Made by a program: the position numbers and the translations under genes | NCBI RefSeq assembly: GCF_017916295.1 | Contig: NZ_JAFMSS010000011.1 | Span: 62,001 to 126,000 of the forward strand | DNA length: 64,000 nucleotides | Direction: 5' to 3' | DNA from: Rubellimicrobium arenae | GTDB lineage: Bacteria > Pseudomonadota > Alphaproteobacteria > Rhodobacterales > Rhodobacteraceae | Part shown: in pieces, positions 25,787-34,577 of the stretch | How the letters are laid out: each line of letters opens with the position of its first letter | How positions within the stretch are numbered: position 1 is the first letter of the stretch | Notes under the pieces: model-generated | Seen by the model: the letters and a program-made list of their open reading frames with translations, nothing else | Told to the model about the DNA's origin: nothing | Database searches by the model: none

Positions 25787-26497
25787 TCACCCCGCCAGGT
25801 AGGCGCCGCGCACGGCGTCCGAGGCCAGCAGGTCCCGGGCCGTTCCCCGGAGAGAGACCCGTCCGTTGGCCAGGACCACGCCATGGTTCGCGATATCGAG
25901 GGACATGGGCACGTTCTGCTCCACGAGTAGGATGGTGAGGCCCTCGGACCGAAGCTGGGCGATAAGGTCGAACACGCGCTCGACCATCTGCGGGGCAAGG
26001 CCGAGCGACGGCTCGTCCATGAGAAGGAGGCGCGGCGCCGCCATAAGGACGCGCGCGATGGCGAGCATCTGCTGTTCGCCGCCCGAGAGCAGGCCCGCCT
26101 TCTGGTCGCGCCGTTCGCCCAGCACGGGGAAGCGGTCCTCCATGCGCCGGAGCCGGGCCCGCCGCTCGGGTGGCGGGGCATGGACGGCGCCGCCCAGAAG
26201 AAGGTTCTCGGCCACGGTGAGGGAGGCGAAGACACGCCGCCCCTCGGGCACGAGGCCCACGCCGCGCCGCGCCAGCGCCTCGGCCGGCAGGCCCGTTACA
26301 TCCTCGCCGTCGAGAAGGATCCGTCCTCCGGATGGCGGCACGAGCCCGGCGATGGCCGACAGGGTCGAGGTCTTGCCCGCCCCATTGGCTCCAAGGAGCG
26401 CCACGATCTCGCCGGGCCCGACCTCCAGATCGAGGCCCCGGACCGCCTCGATGGGGCCGTAGCGCACGCGGAGGCCGGTGACGGACAGCCGGTTCAC
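25787..26497 (-). CDS. Second HAAT importer: LivF-type ATPase
   Basis: ATP-binding subunit of 236 residues. Walker A GANGAGKTST, signature LSGGEQQMLAIARVLM, Walker B LLLMDEPSLGLAP, and ILLVEQNVPMSLDIANHG in place of a canonical H-loop, all as in LivF. It starts at GTG 26497, two bases after the binding-protein stop, so translation is probably coupled. Confidence 0.9.
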   Translation of the reverse strand: MNRLSVTGLRVRYGPIEAVRGLDLEVGPGEIVALLGANGAGKTSTLSAIAGLVPPSGGRILLDGEDVTGLPAEALARRGVGLVPEGRRVFASLTVAENLLLGGAVHAPPPERRARLRRMEDRFPVLGERRDQKAGLLSGGEQQMLAIARVLMAAPRLLLMDEPSLGLAPQMVERVFDLIAQLRSEGLTILLVEQNVPMSLDIANHGVVLANGRVSLRGTARDLLASDAVRGAYLAG

Positions 26498-26499
26498 GA

Positions 26500-27657
26500 T
26501 CAGGGCGCCGGGATGATCGCCGGGTCGGCGAGGCCGCGGCGAATGAAGACCTTCTGGCCGCCCTCGATCCGCGCGAGGACCACCGAGCGGAGCGGCATCC
26601 GGTCCGTGCCGGCGAAGGTATAGCTCGACATGATCCCTTGGGTTTCCGGCAGGTCGGCCAACGCATCACGGACAGCCGAGGGGTCGGTCGAGCCCGCCGC
26701 GCGCACGGCGGCGTCGATCATGCCGACGATGTCGCAGCCGTTGACGTGATAATTCGTGTCGGCGGCCAGCCCCGTGGCGGCCAGGTAGCGCGCGTTGAAG
26801 TCCGCATGGGCGGAGCCCTCCTCGGCGTAGCCCCCGGAGGTGTGCACCACGCCTTCGACGACATCGCCCAAGCCCCGGACGGTGGGGGTGTCCAGCACGT
26901 CGGCGCCCATCACCGGCGTGGTCACGCCCGCGTCGCGAAGCGCCCGGATGAAGGCGGGGAAGTCAGGCTCCCAGGCCCAGGTCACGATCACGTCGGGCTG
27001 GGGGTCGAGCGCCTGGATGGTCGTGACGATGGCCGAGAACTCGGGCTGGTTCATGGTGTAGGATCCCTCGCCCAGCACGGTGCCGCCCAGCGTCTGGAAA
27101 GCCTGGCCGAAGTATTCGGGACCTATCAGGGTGTAGGCGGCGTCCGGCGACTTGAGCAGCCAGGCGGACCCGTAGCCCAGTTCGCGCGCGTAGGAGGCCA
27201 GGACGGCGGCCTGCTGGTTGTCGGCGGGGTAGGAGCCGAAGACGTAGTCGCTCACCTGGGTCAGGATCGGGGCGGTTCCGGCAAAGGTCATCGTGGGGAT
27301 CCCGGCGGGGCCGGTGATCTGGCCCATGGCCATGGTCGGATCGCCATCGGCCGGACCAACGACGAAGTTGACCCCCAGATCCACGAACTCCTGCGCGAAC
27401 TTGACCGTTTCGGCCATGTCCGAACGTGTGTCGCGAACCTCGAGGCGGATCGGGTGCTGACCTGCGATCCCGCCTTGGGCGTTCATCTCGTCCACGCAGA
27501 ACTGGAAGCCGGCGAAGGACGGCTGGTCGAAGGGCGCCAGCCCCCCGGACTGCGCGGCGGCGACGCCGATCACGTACTCCTCCTGCGCGACGGCGGCAGG
27601 GGCGGCGAGGAGGGCGGCAGAAAGGAGCAGCAGTGTTCCGGAGTCAGGTCGGCGCAT
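26500..27657 (-). CDS. Second HAAT importer: substrate-binding protein
   Basis: Periplasmic receptor of 385 residues with a signal peptide ending near PAAVAQEE (about residue 25). The type-I fold features are YVIGVAAAQSGGLAPFDQPS, FCVDEMNAQGGIAGQ and VNFVVGPADGDPTMAMGQI. GAGGAGAT-like purine-rich sequence (GAGGAG) precedes ATG 27657, which overlaps the end of the LivMG fusion by 14 bp. Unlike the binding-protein genes of three other importers here, no hairpin follows because the LivF gene starts two bases later. Confidence 0.88.
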   Translation of the reverse strand: MRRPDSGTLLLLSAALLAAPAAVAQEEYVIGVAAAQSGGLAPFDQPSFAGFQFCVDEMNAQGGIAGQHPIRLEVRDTRSDMAETVKFAQEFVDLGVNFVVGPADGDPTMAMGQITGPAGIPTMTFAGTAPILTQVSDYVFGSYPADNQQAAVLASYARELGYGSAWLLKSPDAAYTLIGPEYFGQAFQTLGGTVLGEGSYTMNQPEFSAIVTTIQALDPQPDVIVTWAWEPDFPAFIRALRDAGVTTPVMGADVLDTPTVRGLGDVVEGVVHTSGGYAEEGSAHADFNARYLAATGLAADTNYHVNGCDIVGMIDAAVRAAGSTDPSAVRDALADLPETQGIMSSYTFAGTDRMPLRSVVLARIEGGQKVFIRRGLADPAIIPAP

Positions 27658-29509
27658 GGGTCATCTCCTCGGTCGGGGGTGGCGGGGTCGCCTCCTGCCG
27701 TGCGGTCGGCCCGCGGGAGGCGCGCGTGCCGAGATAGGCTTCGATGACGCCGGGGTCGCGCTGGACAGCCTCCGGGGTTCCGTCGGCGATGACCTCGCCC
27801 CGGTTCAGCACGATCACCCGGCCGCAGAGCGACATCACGAACGGCAGATCGTGGTCGATCAGCAGGAGGCCTGCGCCGCGCGCGGCGGGCAGGCTCCGCA
27901 GCCGTCGGGCGAGGTCGGCGGTCTCCTCGGGGTTCATGCCTGCCGCCGGCTCGTCCAGGAGCAGGAAAGCGGGATCGGTGGCAAGGGCGCGCGCGATCTC
28001 GAGCCGCCGTCGCGCGCCGTAGGGCAGCGATCCGGCCCGACGCTCGGCCATGCCGGCCAGTCCCACATGATCGAGCTCCTGGGCGGCGCGGTCGCGGGCG
28101 CGGGACAGCGGCACCCCTTGGGCGAGGGCGGCGACCGTGACGTTCTCCTCGGTCGAGAGGCGTTCGAAGAGCCTGATGTTCTGGAAGGTCCGCGCGATTC
28201 CGGTCCGTGCGACGTCCTGCGGCGCGAGCCGGTCGAGCCGTTCAGTCCCGAACGTCACCTGTCCGGAGGACAGGGGCAGCTGGCCGGTGATCGCGTTCAC
28301 CAGTGTCGACTTGCCGGCCCCGTTCGGCCCGATGAGTCCGGTCACCCGGCCCGGCGGAATGTCCGCGGACACGTTCCGAAGGGCGGTCAGGCCGGCGAAG
28401 GCCTTGGTGACGGCGTCGAGCCGCAGGCTGCGCGTGCCGCCTGCCGGCCGCGACATCCCCTCCGTGCCGACGGCCTGCCGGGTCCGCAGCCGTGCAGGCA
28501 GCGTCAGCTCCCGGTCGCCGAACAGGCCCTGGGGGCGCAGGAGCAGGACGAGCAGGATCACCAGACTGGTGCCGAGGATGGGAAGCCCGAAGACCTGCGG
28601 CACCTGAAGCGGACCGAGCGTGAAGCCTGTCTCGAGCCGTTGCAGGCCCTCCTGAAGCGCCATGATCAGCGCCACGCCGCCAGCCGCGCCCGTCACCGTG
28701 CCCATGCCGCCCACGATCATCATGGCGACCAGTCCGAAGGCGAGATCGAACTGGAAGTCGCGCGGCGTGAACGCCCCCAGCATGTGGCCGTAGAGGGCGC
28801 CCGCCACGGCTCCCATGCCCCCGGACAGCACCCATGCGCCAAGCCGCAGGCGCACCGGATCGATGCCGCAGGCCCGGGCCGCGGGCTCGTTGTCGCGGGC
28901 GGCCCGGAGCATGAGGCCCCATCGGCTGTCGCGGTAAAGACGGGCCAGAAGAACGAAGCCGCAGGCGAAGGCCGCCGCGAGGCCGAAGCCCGTGGCCCGC
29001 GGCACGCCATAGAAGGCCCTGTTGCCCCCCGTCAGATCGCGCGCGGCCGACAGGACGGAGTAGACGATGATCAGGATGCCCAGAGTCGCGATCGAGGCCG
29101 AGGCTCCGTTGAGGCGGGCGACCGGGACGCCGCTGAACAGCGCAGCCCCCAGGCCCAGCACGAACACGGCGGCAAGGGCTACCAGGACAGGCAATTCATG
29201 GCCGCCGAGCCAGGAGGGCAGGTTCGGCAATGTCACCCGGAGCATGCTGGCCGGCATGGTGAGCCAGGCCGACAGGTAGGCGCCGATGGCCATGAAGGCC
29301 GTATGGCCGAACGACACGATCCCGGAATTGCCGCTGAAGACCTGAAAGGCCAGGACGGCGCACAGGTTGACGCCGAAGAGGGTGGCGGTCCGCTGGCCCG
29401 GGAGGCCAAAGACCAGGGCCACCGCCCCCATGAGCAGCGCGACCGCGGCTGCCAAAAGGATCGCGTCTGTCACGGTTTGGAAGGGTGACGGTGCTGTCAC
29501 CTGGTGCAT
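27644..29509 (-). CDS. Fused LivM-type permease / LivG-type ATPase
   Basis: A single 621-residue polypeptide. Residues about 1-330 are a LivM permease (NSGIVSFGHTAFMAIGAYLS, RDNEPAARACGIDPVRLR, MMIVGGMGTVTGAAGG). A linker of about 30 residues (LTLPARLRTRQAVGTEGMSRP) leads to a LivG ATPase: Walker A GPNGAGKST, FQNIRLFERLSTEENV, a signature degraded to LPYGARRRLEIARAL, and Walker B FLLLDEPAAGMNPEE. Such fusions are known in this family but are less common than separate genes. ATG 29509 is preferred over a TTG at 29542. It is the operon's first gene, opposite the formylglycine-generating enzyme across a 229-bp divergent region. Confidence 0.88.
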   Translation of the reverse strand: MHQVTAPSPFQTVTDAILLAAAVALLMGAVALVFGLPGQRTATLFGVNLCAVLAFQVFSGNSGIVSFGHTAFMAIGAYLSAWLTMPASMLRVTLPNLPSWLGGHELPVLVALAAVFVLGLGAALFSGVPVARLNGASASIATLGILIIVYSVLSAARDLTGGNRAFYGVPRATGFGLAAAFACGFVLLARLYRDSRWGLMLRAARDNEPAARACGIDPVRLRLGAWVLSGGMGAVAGALYGHMLGAFTPRDFQFDLAFGLVAMMIVGGMGTVTGAAGGVALIMALQEGLQRLETGFTLGPLQVPQVFGLPILGTSLVILLVLLLRPQGLFGDRELTLPARLRTRQAVGTEGMSRPAGGTRSLRLDAVTKAFAGLTALRNVSADIPPGRVTGLIGPNGAGKSTLVNAITGQLPLSSGQVTFGTERLDRLAPQDVARTGIARTFQNIRLFERLSTEENVTVAALAQGVPLSRARDRAAQELDHVGLAGMAERRAGSLPYGARRRLEIARALATDPAFLLLDEPAAGMNPEETADLARRLRSLPAARGAGLLLIDHDLPFVMSLCGRVIVLNRGEVIADGTPEAVQRDPGVIEAYLGTRASRGPTARQEATPPPPTEEMTHAPT

Positions 29510-29559
29510 GGCTCGCTGGCGTTCCCTGTCGTCCGCGTCCAACCATCCGGGCCGCGGTT

Positions 29560-29604
29560 ATTGTTGACGGAAACTATGAAGCACCCGTGAATTGCGTCAA
29601 CAAT
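29560..29604. promoter_or_regulatory. Perfect 10-bp inverted repeat in divergent promoter region
   Basis: ATTGTTGACG (29560-29569) and CGTCAACAAT (29595-29604) are perfect inverted repeats separated by 25 bp, giving half-site centres 35 bp apart. Each arm contains TTGACG reading into the spacer, which resembles a -35 element. On the minus strand CATAGT follows 16 bases later as a weak -10. The site can serve as operator, paired promoters, or both, for the LivMG operon and the formylglycine-generating enzyme gene. Confidence 0.5.
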
Positions 29605-29738
29605 CTTGCGGTGGGGCGCCGGTCATGCCGCCGACACCGCGCCGGTCCGAGTCAGCCCGAACGGCGAACCCGCATTGCACTCGCCCGTTTTGGGAGCAAT
29701 CTGAAAACCCGGAGCGTCGCGAAGAGGGGTGTCTGGAC

Positions 29739-30719
29739 ATGGAGGAGGTGCGCTCGGGCTGCTGCTCGCCCAGCCGGATGCCGACAGACGGCGCGGCCGA
29801 GGGGGCCAGGAGTCCCGATCGCGGCCCGGGGGCAAGGGACGCGCCGGACGACGTGCCGCTGCCGGGCGGAGCCTTCCTGATGGGAGACCATTTCGCCGAG
29901 GGGTATCACGCCGATGGGGAAACTCCGGTCCATGCGGTGCTGCTGTCGCCATTCGCGATCGACCGGACAGCGGTGACGAACGCCCGGTTCGCCGCCTTCG
30001 TCGCCGCCACCGGCTACCGGACGACAGCCGAAGCCGAAGGCAGCTCGGCGGTCTTTCATCTGGACGTCGCGGCCGGGCCCGACGACGTGGTCGGCGACTA
30101 TGGCACCGGTTGGTGGCGCGCGGTCCGGGGCGCGGACTGGCGGCACCCCGGCGGGCCCCTGTCGTCGATCCGCGACCGCATGGATCATCCGGTCGTCCAT
30201 GTCAGCCATCATGACGCGCTGGCATTCTGCCGCTGGGCGGGCCGCGACCTGCCAACCGAAGCGCAATGGGAGTATGCGGCGCGCGGCGGCCTGGAAGGGT
30301 TCCGCTTTCCCTGGGGCGATGACCTGACGCCGGACGGGCGGCATCTCGCCAACATCTGGCAGGGCGAGTTTCCCGTCCGCAACGCCGCCGAGGACGGCTG
30401 GCATTCCACCGCTCCGGTCGGCGCCTTCGATCCGAACGGGTTCGGGCTCGACCAGATGGTGGGCAACGTATGGGAATGGTGCGCCGACTGGTTCTCGCCG
30501 ACGTGGTATGTGAGCGGGCCGCAGCGCGATCCCGCAGGACCCGCGCAGGGCACGCGGCGGGTGACCCGGGGCGGGTCGTACCTTTGCCATGCGAGCTATT
30601 GCAGCCGGTACCGGGTTGCCGCCCGCAACTCGAACACGCCCGACAGCTCGGCCTCCAATCAGGGATTCCGGACCGTCTCGGCGTATGGACCGGTATTAGG
30701 TGCCCGGCGCGTCCCCTAG
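29739..30719 (+). CDS. Formylglycine-generating enzyme (sulfatase-activating)
   Basis: Copper-dependent oxidase of 326 residues that converts the active-site cysteine of sulfatases to C-alpha-formylglycine. Both catalytic cysteines are present, C283 and C288 in GGSYLCHASYCSRYRVAAR, corresponding to Cys336 and Cys341 of the human enzyme. The NTPDSSASNQGFR segment after them is characteristic. Earlier FGE-sulfatase elements are PGGAFLMGD, HPVVHVSHHDALAFCRW, LPTEAQWEYAARGG and NVWEWCADW. There is no signal peptide. ATG 29739 has GAAGAGGGG about 9 bases upstream. Its last 24 bases overlap the convergent sulfatase gene, its probable client. Confidence 0.93.
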   Translation: MEEVRSGCCSPSRMPTDGAAEGARSPDRGPGARDAPDDVPLPGGAFLMGDHFAEGYHADGETPVHAVLLSPFAIDRTAVTNARFAAFVAATGYRTTAEAEGSSAVFHLDVAAGPDDVVGDYGTGWWRAVRGADWRHPGGPLSSIRDRMDHPVVHVSHHDALAFCRWAGRDLPTEAQWEYAARGGLEGFRFPWGDDLTPDGRHLANIWQGEFPVRNAAEDGWHSTAPVGAFDPNGFGLDQMVGNVWEWCADWFSPTWYVSGPQRDPAGPAQGTRRVTRGGSYLCHASYCSRYRVAARNSNTPDSSASNQGFRTVSAYGPVLGARRVP

Positions 30720-32075
30720 CAGCGGGTCCGCTTCGAAGTCCCGCAACAGCATCTCCACCGACGGACGGTGCTGCCGTTGCCGACGTGGCTCGTGCTCCTG
30801 GATCTGCGGGGCGTGCCCGTCCTCGACCTCCGCGATCCAGGCGAGGAGCCGCGCCTTGAGATCGTCGGCGGTGGCCCGGAATGCGGGCATCCCAATCAGG
30901 TTCACCATCTCCCAAGGGTCGGCATCCAAGTCGTAAAGATAGACCTCCCGGTATACGTCGGACCGTGGCGCAGCCTCGTCGTAGGCCGAGGTGACGCCAT
31001 ACTTCCAGCGGTGCGTGCGAAGGGCGCGGCCGGTCTCGGTTTCGCTGATCTGGAAGAAGACGTCGTCGCGCCAGGCGGCGCGCGCGTCCCGGATCACCGG
31101 AAGGATCGACCGCCCGGTCATGGACTCCGGCACCTCGAGCCCCGCGGCGTCGATCAGCGTCGGCGCGATGTCGGGGGTCGAGAAGAGCGCCCGGACCTGG
31201 CCGCCGGCCATGAACCCGGGACCGGTGATCAGCGACGGCACACGGACCGCGCTCTCATGGCAGGACCGCTTGTACTCGGCGTTGCGGGTCTTGAAGTGGC
31301 AGGCATGGTCCGAGGTGAACATGACGATGGTGTCGTCGGTCATGCCAAGCGACCTGAGCGCGTCCATCAGGCGTCCGAAGGCCTCGTCCAGCCGCTTCAC
31401 CATCCCGTAGTAGCCCGACAGGTGCCAGGGGCTGGTGCCACCCAGCGCCTGAAGGTCCGGCGGAGTCCATTGCTGCGCCGCCATCATCTCGCGCCAGCCG
31501 TCGGGGGGCGGGTAGTCGTCGGTGTGGTTCTGGTGATGGGGTTCGAGGAACGACAGGAACAGCAGGAAAGGCTCGTCCCGGTGGGCGTCGACATAGCGGA
31601 TCGCGGCGTCCGTCATGGCGTCCACGCGGTAGCCGGGCAGCTTCCGCGCCTCGCCGTCGTTGTCGTACAGGACGCAGTCATAGGCGTCGGACACGAACTC
31701 CAGGTGGTTCGCCCCAAGCCAGTCCATGTAGCCGCCCCGCTGGTCGGCGGGGACGGGATCGGCATCCCCCAGATGCCACTTGCCGATGTAGCCGGTCCGG
31801 TAGCCCGCCCGGGCGAAAACCTGCGCCAGCGTGTCCTGGCCGCCGGGCAGGGTGATCTCGTTGCGGAAGACGCCGGTCTGCGTCGCATAGCGCCCCGTCT
31901 GGAGCGAGGCGCGCGCCGGCCCGCAAAGGGGCTGGCAGGCGAAGCTGTTGTAAAGATGGGTGCCGGCGCGGGCGAAGCGGTCGAAGTTGGGCGTGAGCCC
32001 CATCGGGTTGCCGTGCGCGCCCGTCGTGTCGTGTCTTTGCTGGTCCGTGAAGAAGACGATCACGTTGGGCTTCAT
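30696..32075 (-). CDS. Sulfatase, type I, with formylglycine site (1)
   Basis: Sulfate ester hydrolase of 459 residues. The modification site C51-G-P-A-R55 sits in PLCGPARASLQTGRYATQTG and matches CxPxR. Metal ligands include D11 in FFTDQQRHD and the later FTSDHACHFK (Asp-His). HLGDADPVPADQRGGYMDWL follows in the middle, as in alkaline-phosphatase-fold sulfatases. No signal peptide is seen, so it acts in the cytoplasm like the nearby activating enzyme. GGGAG precedes ATG 32075 by 8 bases. Sulfated sugar or alkyl sulfate could be the substrate; the nearby CUT1 importer favours a sugar. Confidence 0.9.
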   Translation of the reverse strand: MKPNVIVFFTDQQRHDTTGAHGNPMGLTPNFDRFARAGTHLYNSFACQPLCGPARASLQTGRYATQTGVFRNEITLPGGQDTLAQVFARAGYRTGYIGKWHLGDADPVPADQRGGYMDWLGANHLEFVSDAYDCVLYDNDGEARKLPGYRVDAMTDAAIRYVDAHRDEPFLLFLSFLEPHHQNHTDDYPPPDGWREMMAAQQWTPPDLQALGGTSPWHLSGYYGMVKRLDEAFGRLMDALRSLGMTDDTIVMFTSDHACHFKTRNAEYKRSCHESAVRVPSLITGPGFMAGGQVRALFSTPDIAPTLIDAAGLEVPESMTGRSILPVIRDARAAWRDDVFFQISETETGRALRTHRWKYGVTSAYDEAAPRSDVYREVYLYDLDADPWEMVNLIGMPAFRATADDLKARLLAWIAEVEDGHAPQIQEHEPRRQRQHRPSVEMLLRDFEADPLLGDAPGT

Positions 32076-32141
32076 GGCCGGGGCTCCCTGTCCGTGGCGA
32101 CAGGGCGGACCTTACGGGCCGGGCTCAGGCATCGAAAATGA

Positions 32142-33080
32142 CTAATGCGGCGGGGGCGATAACCTCACGGAATGACCGGGGGCCGGCTCCAGCGTTGCGG
32201 CGACATACTCCCGCAGCAGGGCCAGGGCGCGCTTCATGATCGGGTATTCGCGCGTGGACCGCCGCATCCAGGCGCCGGACGGAAAGGACCAGATGGGCAC
32301 ATCGAGGGGAAGGACGACCAGCCCCGCCTCCTCGGCCATGGGGCGCAGCGTCGTCGGGGCCGCGGTCAGGTAGGGGGTGCCGCGGATGATCATGAAGCTC
32401 GAGGCGAGGGCATCGACCTCCATGATGACGCGCGGCATCTCGAGCCGGAACTGGAGGCAGTATTCGGTCAGGCGGCGCTGCATGAAGATGTCGCGCTTGT
32501 AGATGACCCAGCGATGCTCCCTCAGGCTTTCGGGGGGCACGCGCGGCAGCCAGGCCAGGGGATGGGAGCGGCAGCACATCGCCCCGGTCACCACGTCCAG
32601 AAGCTTTTCGGTCACGATCCCCTCGGGGGGTTCGTGGACGAAGGCCCCCAACAGGAGGTGGATGTCGCCGGTCTGGAGCTTGGGCAGCATCGCGCCCGCG
32701 ACGTCGAAATCCAGCACGAACCGGGTTTCCGGAAACTCCATGGCGAGTTGCCGCACGAGCTGGGGCGCGATCCGCATATGGTAGGCCGCCCCGGAGGCGA
32801 TGCGGAACTCGCGCAGGACGCCGCCCGAGCGGGCATGGGCTTCCTCGCGGGCCTGCGCCCAATGGGTCTCGATGGCGCGCGCGCGTTCGAAGAAGAGCTC
32901 GCCCACCTCGGTGAGCGTCATTCCCTTCGCAGAGCGGGTGAACAATGGCGCGCCCAGGTCGGTTTCGAGCCGCCGGATCGTCTTGGTCAGCGCAGGCTGC
33001 GTGAGCCCGATCCGATCCGCCGCAGCCGTCAGGTTGCCGGTGCGGACCACGGCGAGGAAGGCGCGTAGCGTTCGGTCCAT
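32142..33080 (-). CDS. LysR family transcriptional regulator
   Basis: 312 residues. The N-terminal winged helix-turn-helix reads LRAFLAVVRTGNLTAAADRI then LTQPALTKTIRRLETDLGAP (residues about 5-60). A two-lobe effector-binding domain follows, including PQLVRQLAMEFPETRFVLDF and GAMCCRSHPLAWL. ATG 33080 has GGGA 6 bases upstream; an in-frame start at 33113 is less likely. It stands divergent to the CUT1 importer/sulfatase-2 operon and upstream of sulfatase 1 on the same strand (66-bp gap), so it may control both. Confidence 0.9.
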   Translation of the reverse strand: MDRTLRAFLAVVRTGNLTAAADRIGLTQPALTKTIRRLETDLGAPLFTRSAKGMTLTEVGELFFERARAIETHWAQAREEAHARSGGVLREFRIASGAAYHMRIAPQLVRQLAMEFPETRFVLDFDVAGAMLPKLQTGDIHLLLGAFVHEPPEGIVTEKLLDVVTGAMCCRSHPLAWLPRVPPESLREHRWVIYKRDIFMQRRLTEYCLQFRLEMPRVIMEVDALASSFMIIRGTPYLTAAPTTLRPMAEEAGLVVLPLDVPIWSFPSGAWMRRSTREYPIMKRALALLREYVAATLEPAPGHSVRLSPPPH

Positions 33081-33229
33081 TCCATTCCCGGAAGTTATCC
33101 CTTGATGTGGCAATTATCATTTTCCTGGTGGCGGACCAGCCTCTACCCTTCAGCAGGATGCCACCTACCGTGGTGAGCATGAGGGACGCCTTCCGAAGCT
33201 TCCCCTGACGTCAATGGAGGGAAAACGCC
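33081..33229. promoter_or_regulatory. Divergent promoter region, LysR gene / CUT1 importer
   Basis: This 149-bp region includes the dyad TGAT-N9-ATCA (33103-33119), an interrupted symmetry of the size bound by LysR-type regulators, though the spacing is not the canonical T-N11-A. GGAAGTTATCCC at 33090-33101 closely matches GGAAAGTTATCCC at 7814-7826 in the other CUT1 promoter region. GGAGGG just before 33230 is the binding-protein ribosome site. Confidence 0.35.
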
Positions 33230-34570
33230 ATGATCATCCACGCGACCCGTCGCGCCCACCTGGCAGGCACGGCCCTGGCCGTGATCCTCGCGGGGGTTCC
33301 GGCACTGGCGCAGGACAGCTTCCTCGACGTGGGCGAGCAGGAGCCGATCACGATCCTGATCAACTCGTCGCCCTGGTATGGCGGGTTCGAATCTGTCGTG
33401 GCGCTCTATGAGGAGCAGACCGGCAACCTCGTCGAGCTGGATGCGACGCCGTACAACGGCGTGCTGGAAAAGGCCCGCAACGCCGTCCGCACGGCCGAGA
33501 GCCCTTATGACATCCTGAACATCGACAGCGGCTGGACCATCGAGTTCTACGAATCCGACGTCCTTCGTCCCCTGGGTGAGATCGTCGAAGGCTACACGCT
33601 GCCGGAGGAGGTCTACACCTGCGGCGACAGTTATTTCTGGAACGAGGAAAAGCAGTACCGGACCTCGGAGGGCGGCACGCTGATGGCGGTCCCGCCGAAC
33701 TGCAACGTGCATGTCCTCGTCTATCGGACGGACCTCGTCGAGACGCCGCCCGCCACCTATGACGACCTGCTCGCCCAGTGCCAGGCCATCCAGAGCCCGC
33801 CGGAGGTCTACGGCTTCGCCACGCGCGGCGAGCGCGGCAACGGGATTCACTATGATTTCATGCCGTTCCTGCTCAGCTACGGGGGGCGGATCGTCGCCGA
33901 CCCGGCCTCGGGCGACTACACCGTCACCATCAACAGTCCCGAGGCCCTGACGGCGCTGGAGCGGTTCATAGAGGTCGAGCATGGCTGTGCCCCCGCCAAT
34001 GTCGGCGCCATGGGGCAGGGGGACGTGATCCAGCTCATGGCCGCCGGGAACGCCGCAATGGTCGAGACGGTCGTGGCGGCCTGGGCGAACTATGTCGACC
34101 CGACGAAATCCGCCGTCGTGGACACGGTGGCCGCCGCCCCGATGCCGGAAGGACCTGGGGGCCGTGGCGTGGCGATCGGCAACTGGCATTTCGCCGTTCC
34201 CCGCAACATCCCCGACGAGCGCGCCCAGGCCGCCATGGCCTTCATGCAGTGGTTCCTCACCGAAGGCGCGCAGACGGCCTATGCCGAGGCCGGCGGCATC
34301 CCCGTCCGCCGGGACGTCATCGAGACGCTGGGCCAGCAGCCCGGCTACGAATGGATGGCGGCCTACCAGACCAACCTGGAGGCGGGCGTGCATCCTCTGG
34401 GCTTCTCGGAGGGCGCGGCGGTCGAGCAGGTGATGGGCCTGAGGCTCAACCAGGCCCTGGTCGGCGAGCTGAGCCCCGCCGCTGCCCTCAACTCCGCCGC
34501 CCGGGAGATCCAGGAGATCTTTGCCCAGAGCGGCCGCCAGACCGGATCGCTCGATCCGCTGCCCGAGTGA
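33230..34570 (+). CDS. Carbohydrate ABC transporter solute-binding protein (CUT1)
   Basis: Periplasmic receptor, 446 residues, with signal peptide (about residues 1-28, ending VPALAQDS). ITILINSSPWYGGFESVVAL and NLVELDATPYNGVLEKARNA are family-1 features. A cysteine pair (YTCGDSYFW and PPNCNVHV) may form a disulfide in the periplasm. A GGAGGG ribosome site precedes ATG 33230. It leads a five-gene plus-strand operon: binding protein, two permeases, ATPase, sulfatase 2. The ligand is therefore probably a sulfated sugar, an inference from neighbours. Confidence 0.88.
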   Translation: MIIHATRRAHLAGTALAVILAGVPALAQDSFLDVGEQEPITILINSSPWYGGFESVVALYEEQTGNLVELDATPYNGVLEKARNAVRTAESPYDILNIDSGWTIEFYESDVLRPLGEIVEGYTLPEEVYTCGDSYFWNEEKQYRTSEGGTLMAVPPNCNVHVLVYRTDLVETPPATYDDLLAQCQAIQSPPEVYGFATRGERGNGIHYDFMPFLLSYGGRIVADPASGDYTVTINSPEALTALERFIEVEHGCAPANVGAMGQGDVIQLMAAGNAAMVETVVAAWANYVDPTKSAVVDTVAAAPMPEGPGGRGVAIGNWHFAVPRNIPDERAQAAMAFMQWFLTEGAQTAYAEAGGIPVRRDVIETLGQQPGYEWMAAYQTNLEAGVHPLGFSEGAAVEQVMGLRLNQALVGELSPAAALNSAAREIQEIFAQSGRQTGSLDPLPE

Positions 34571-34577
34571 GTCCCGG

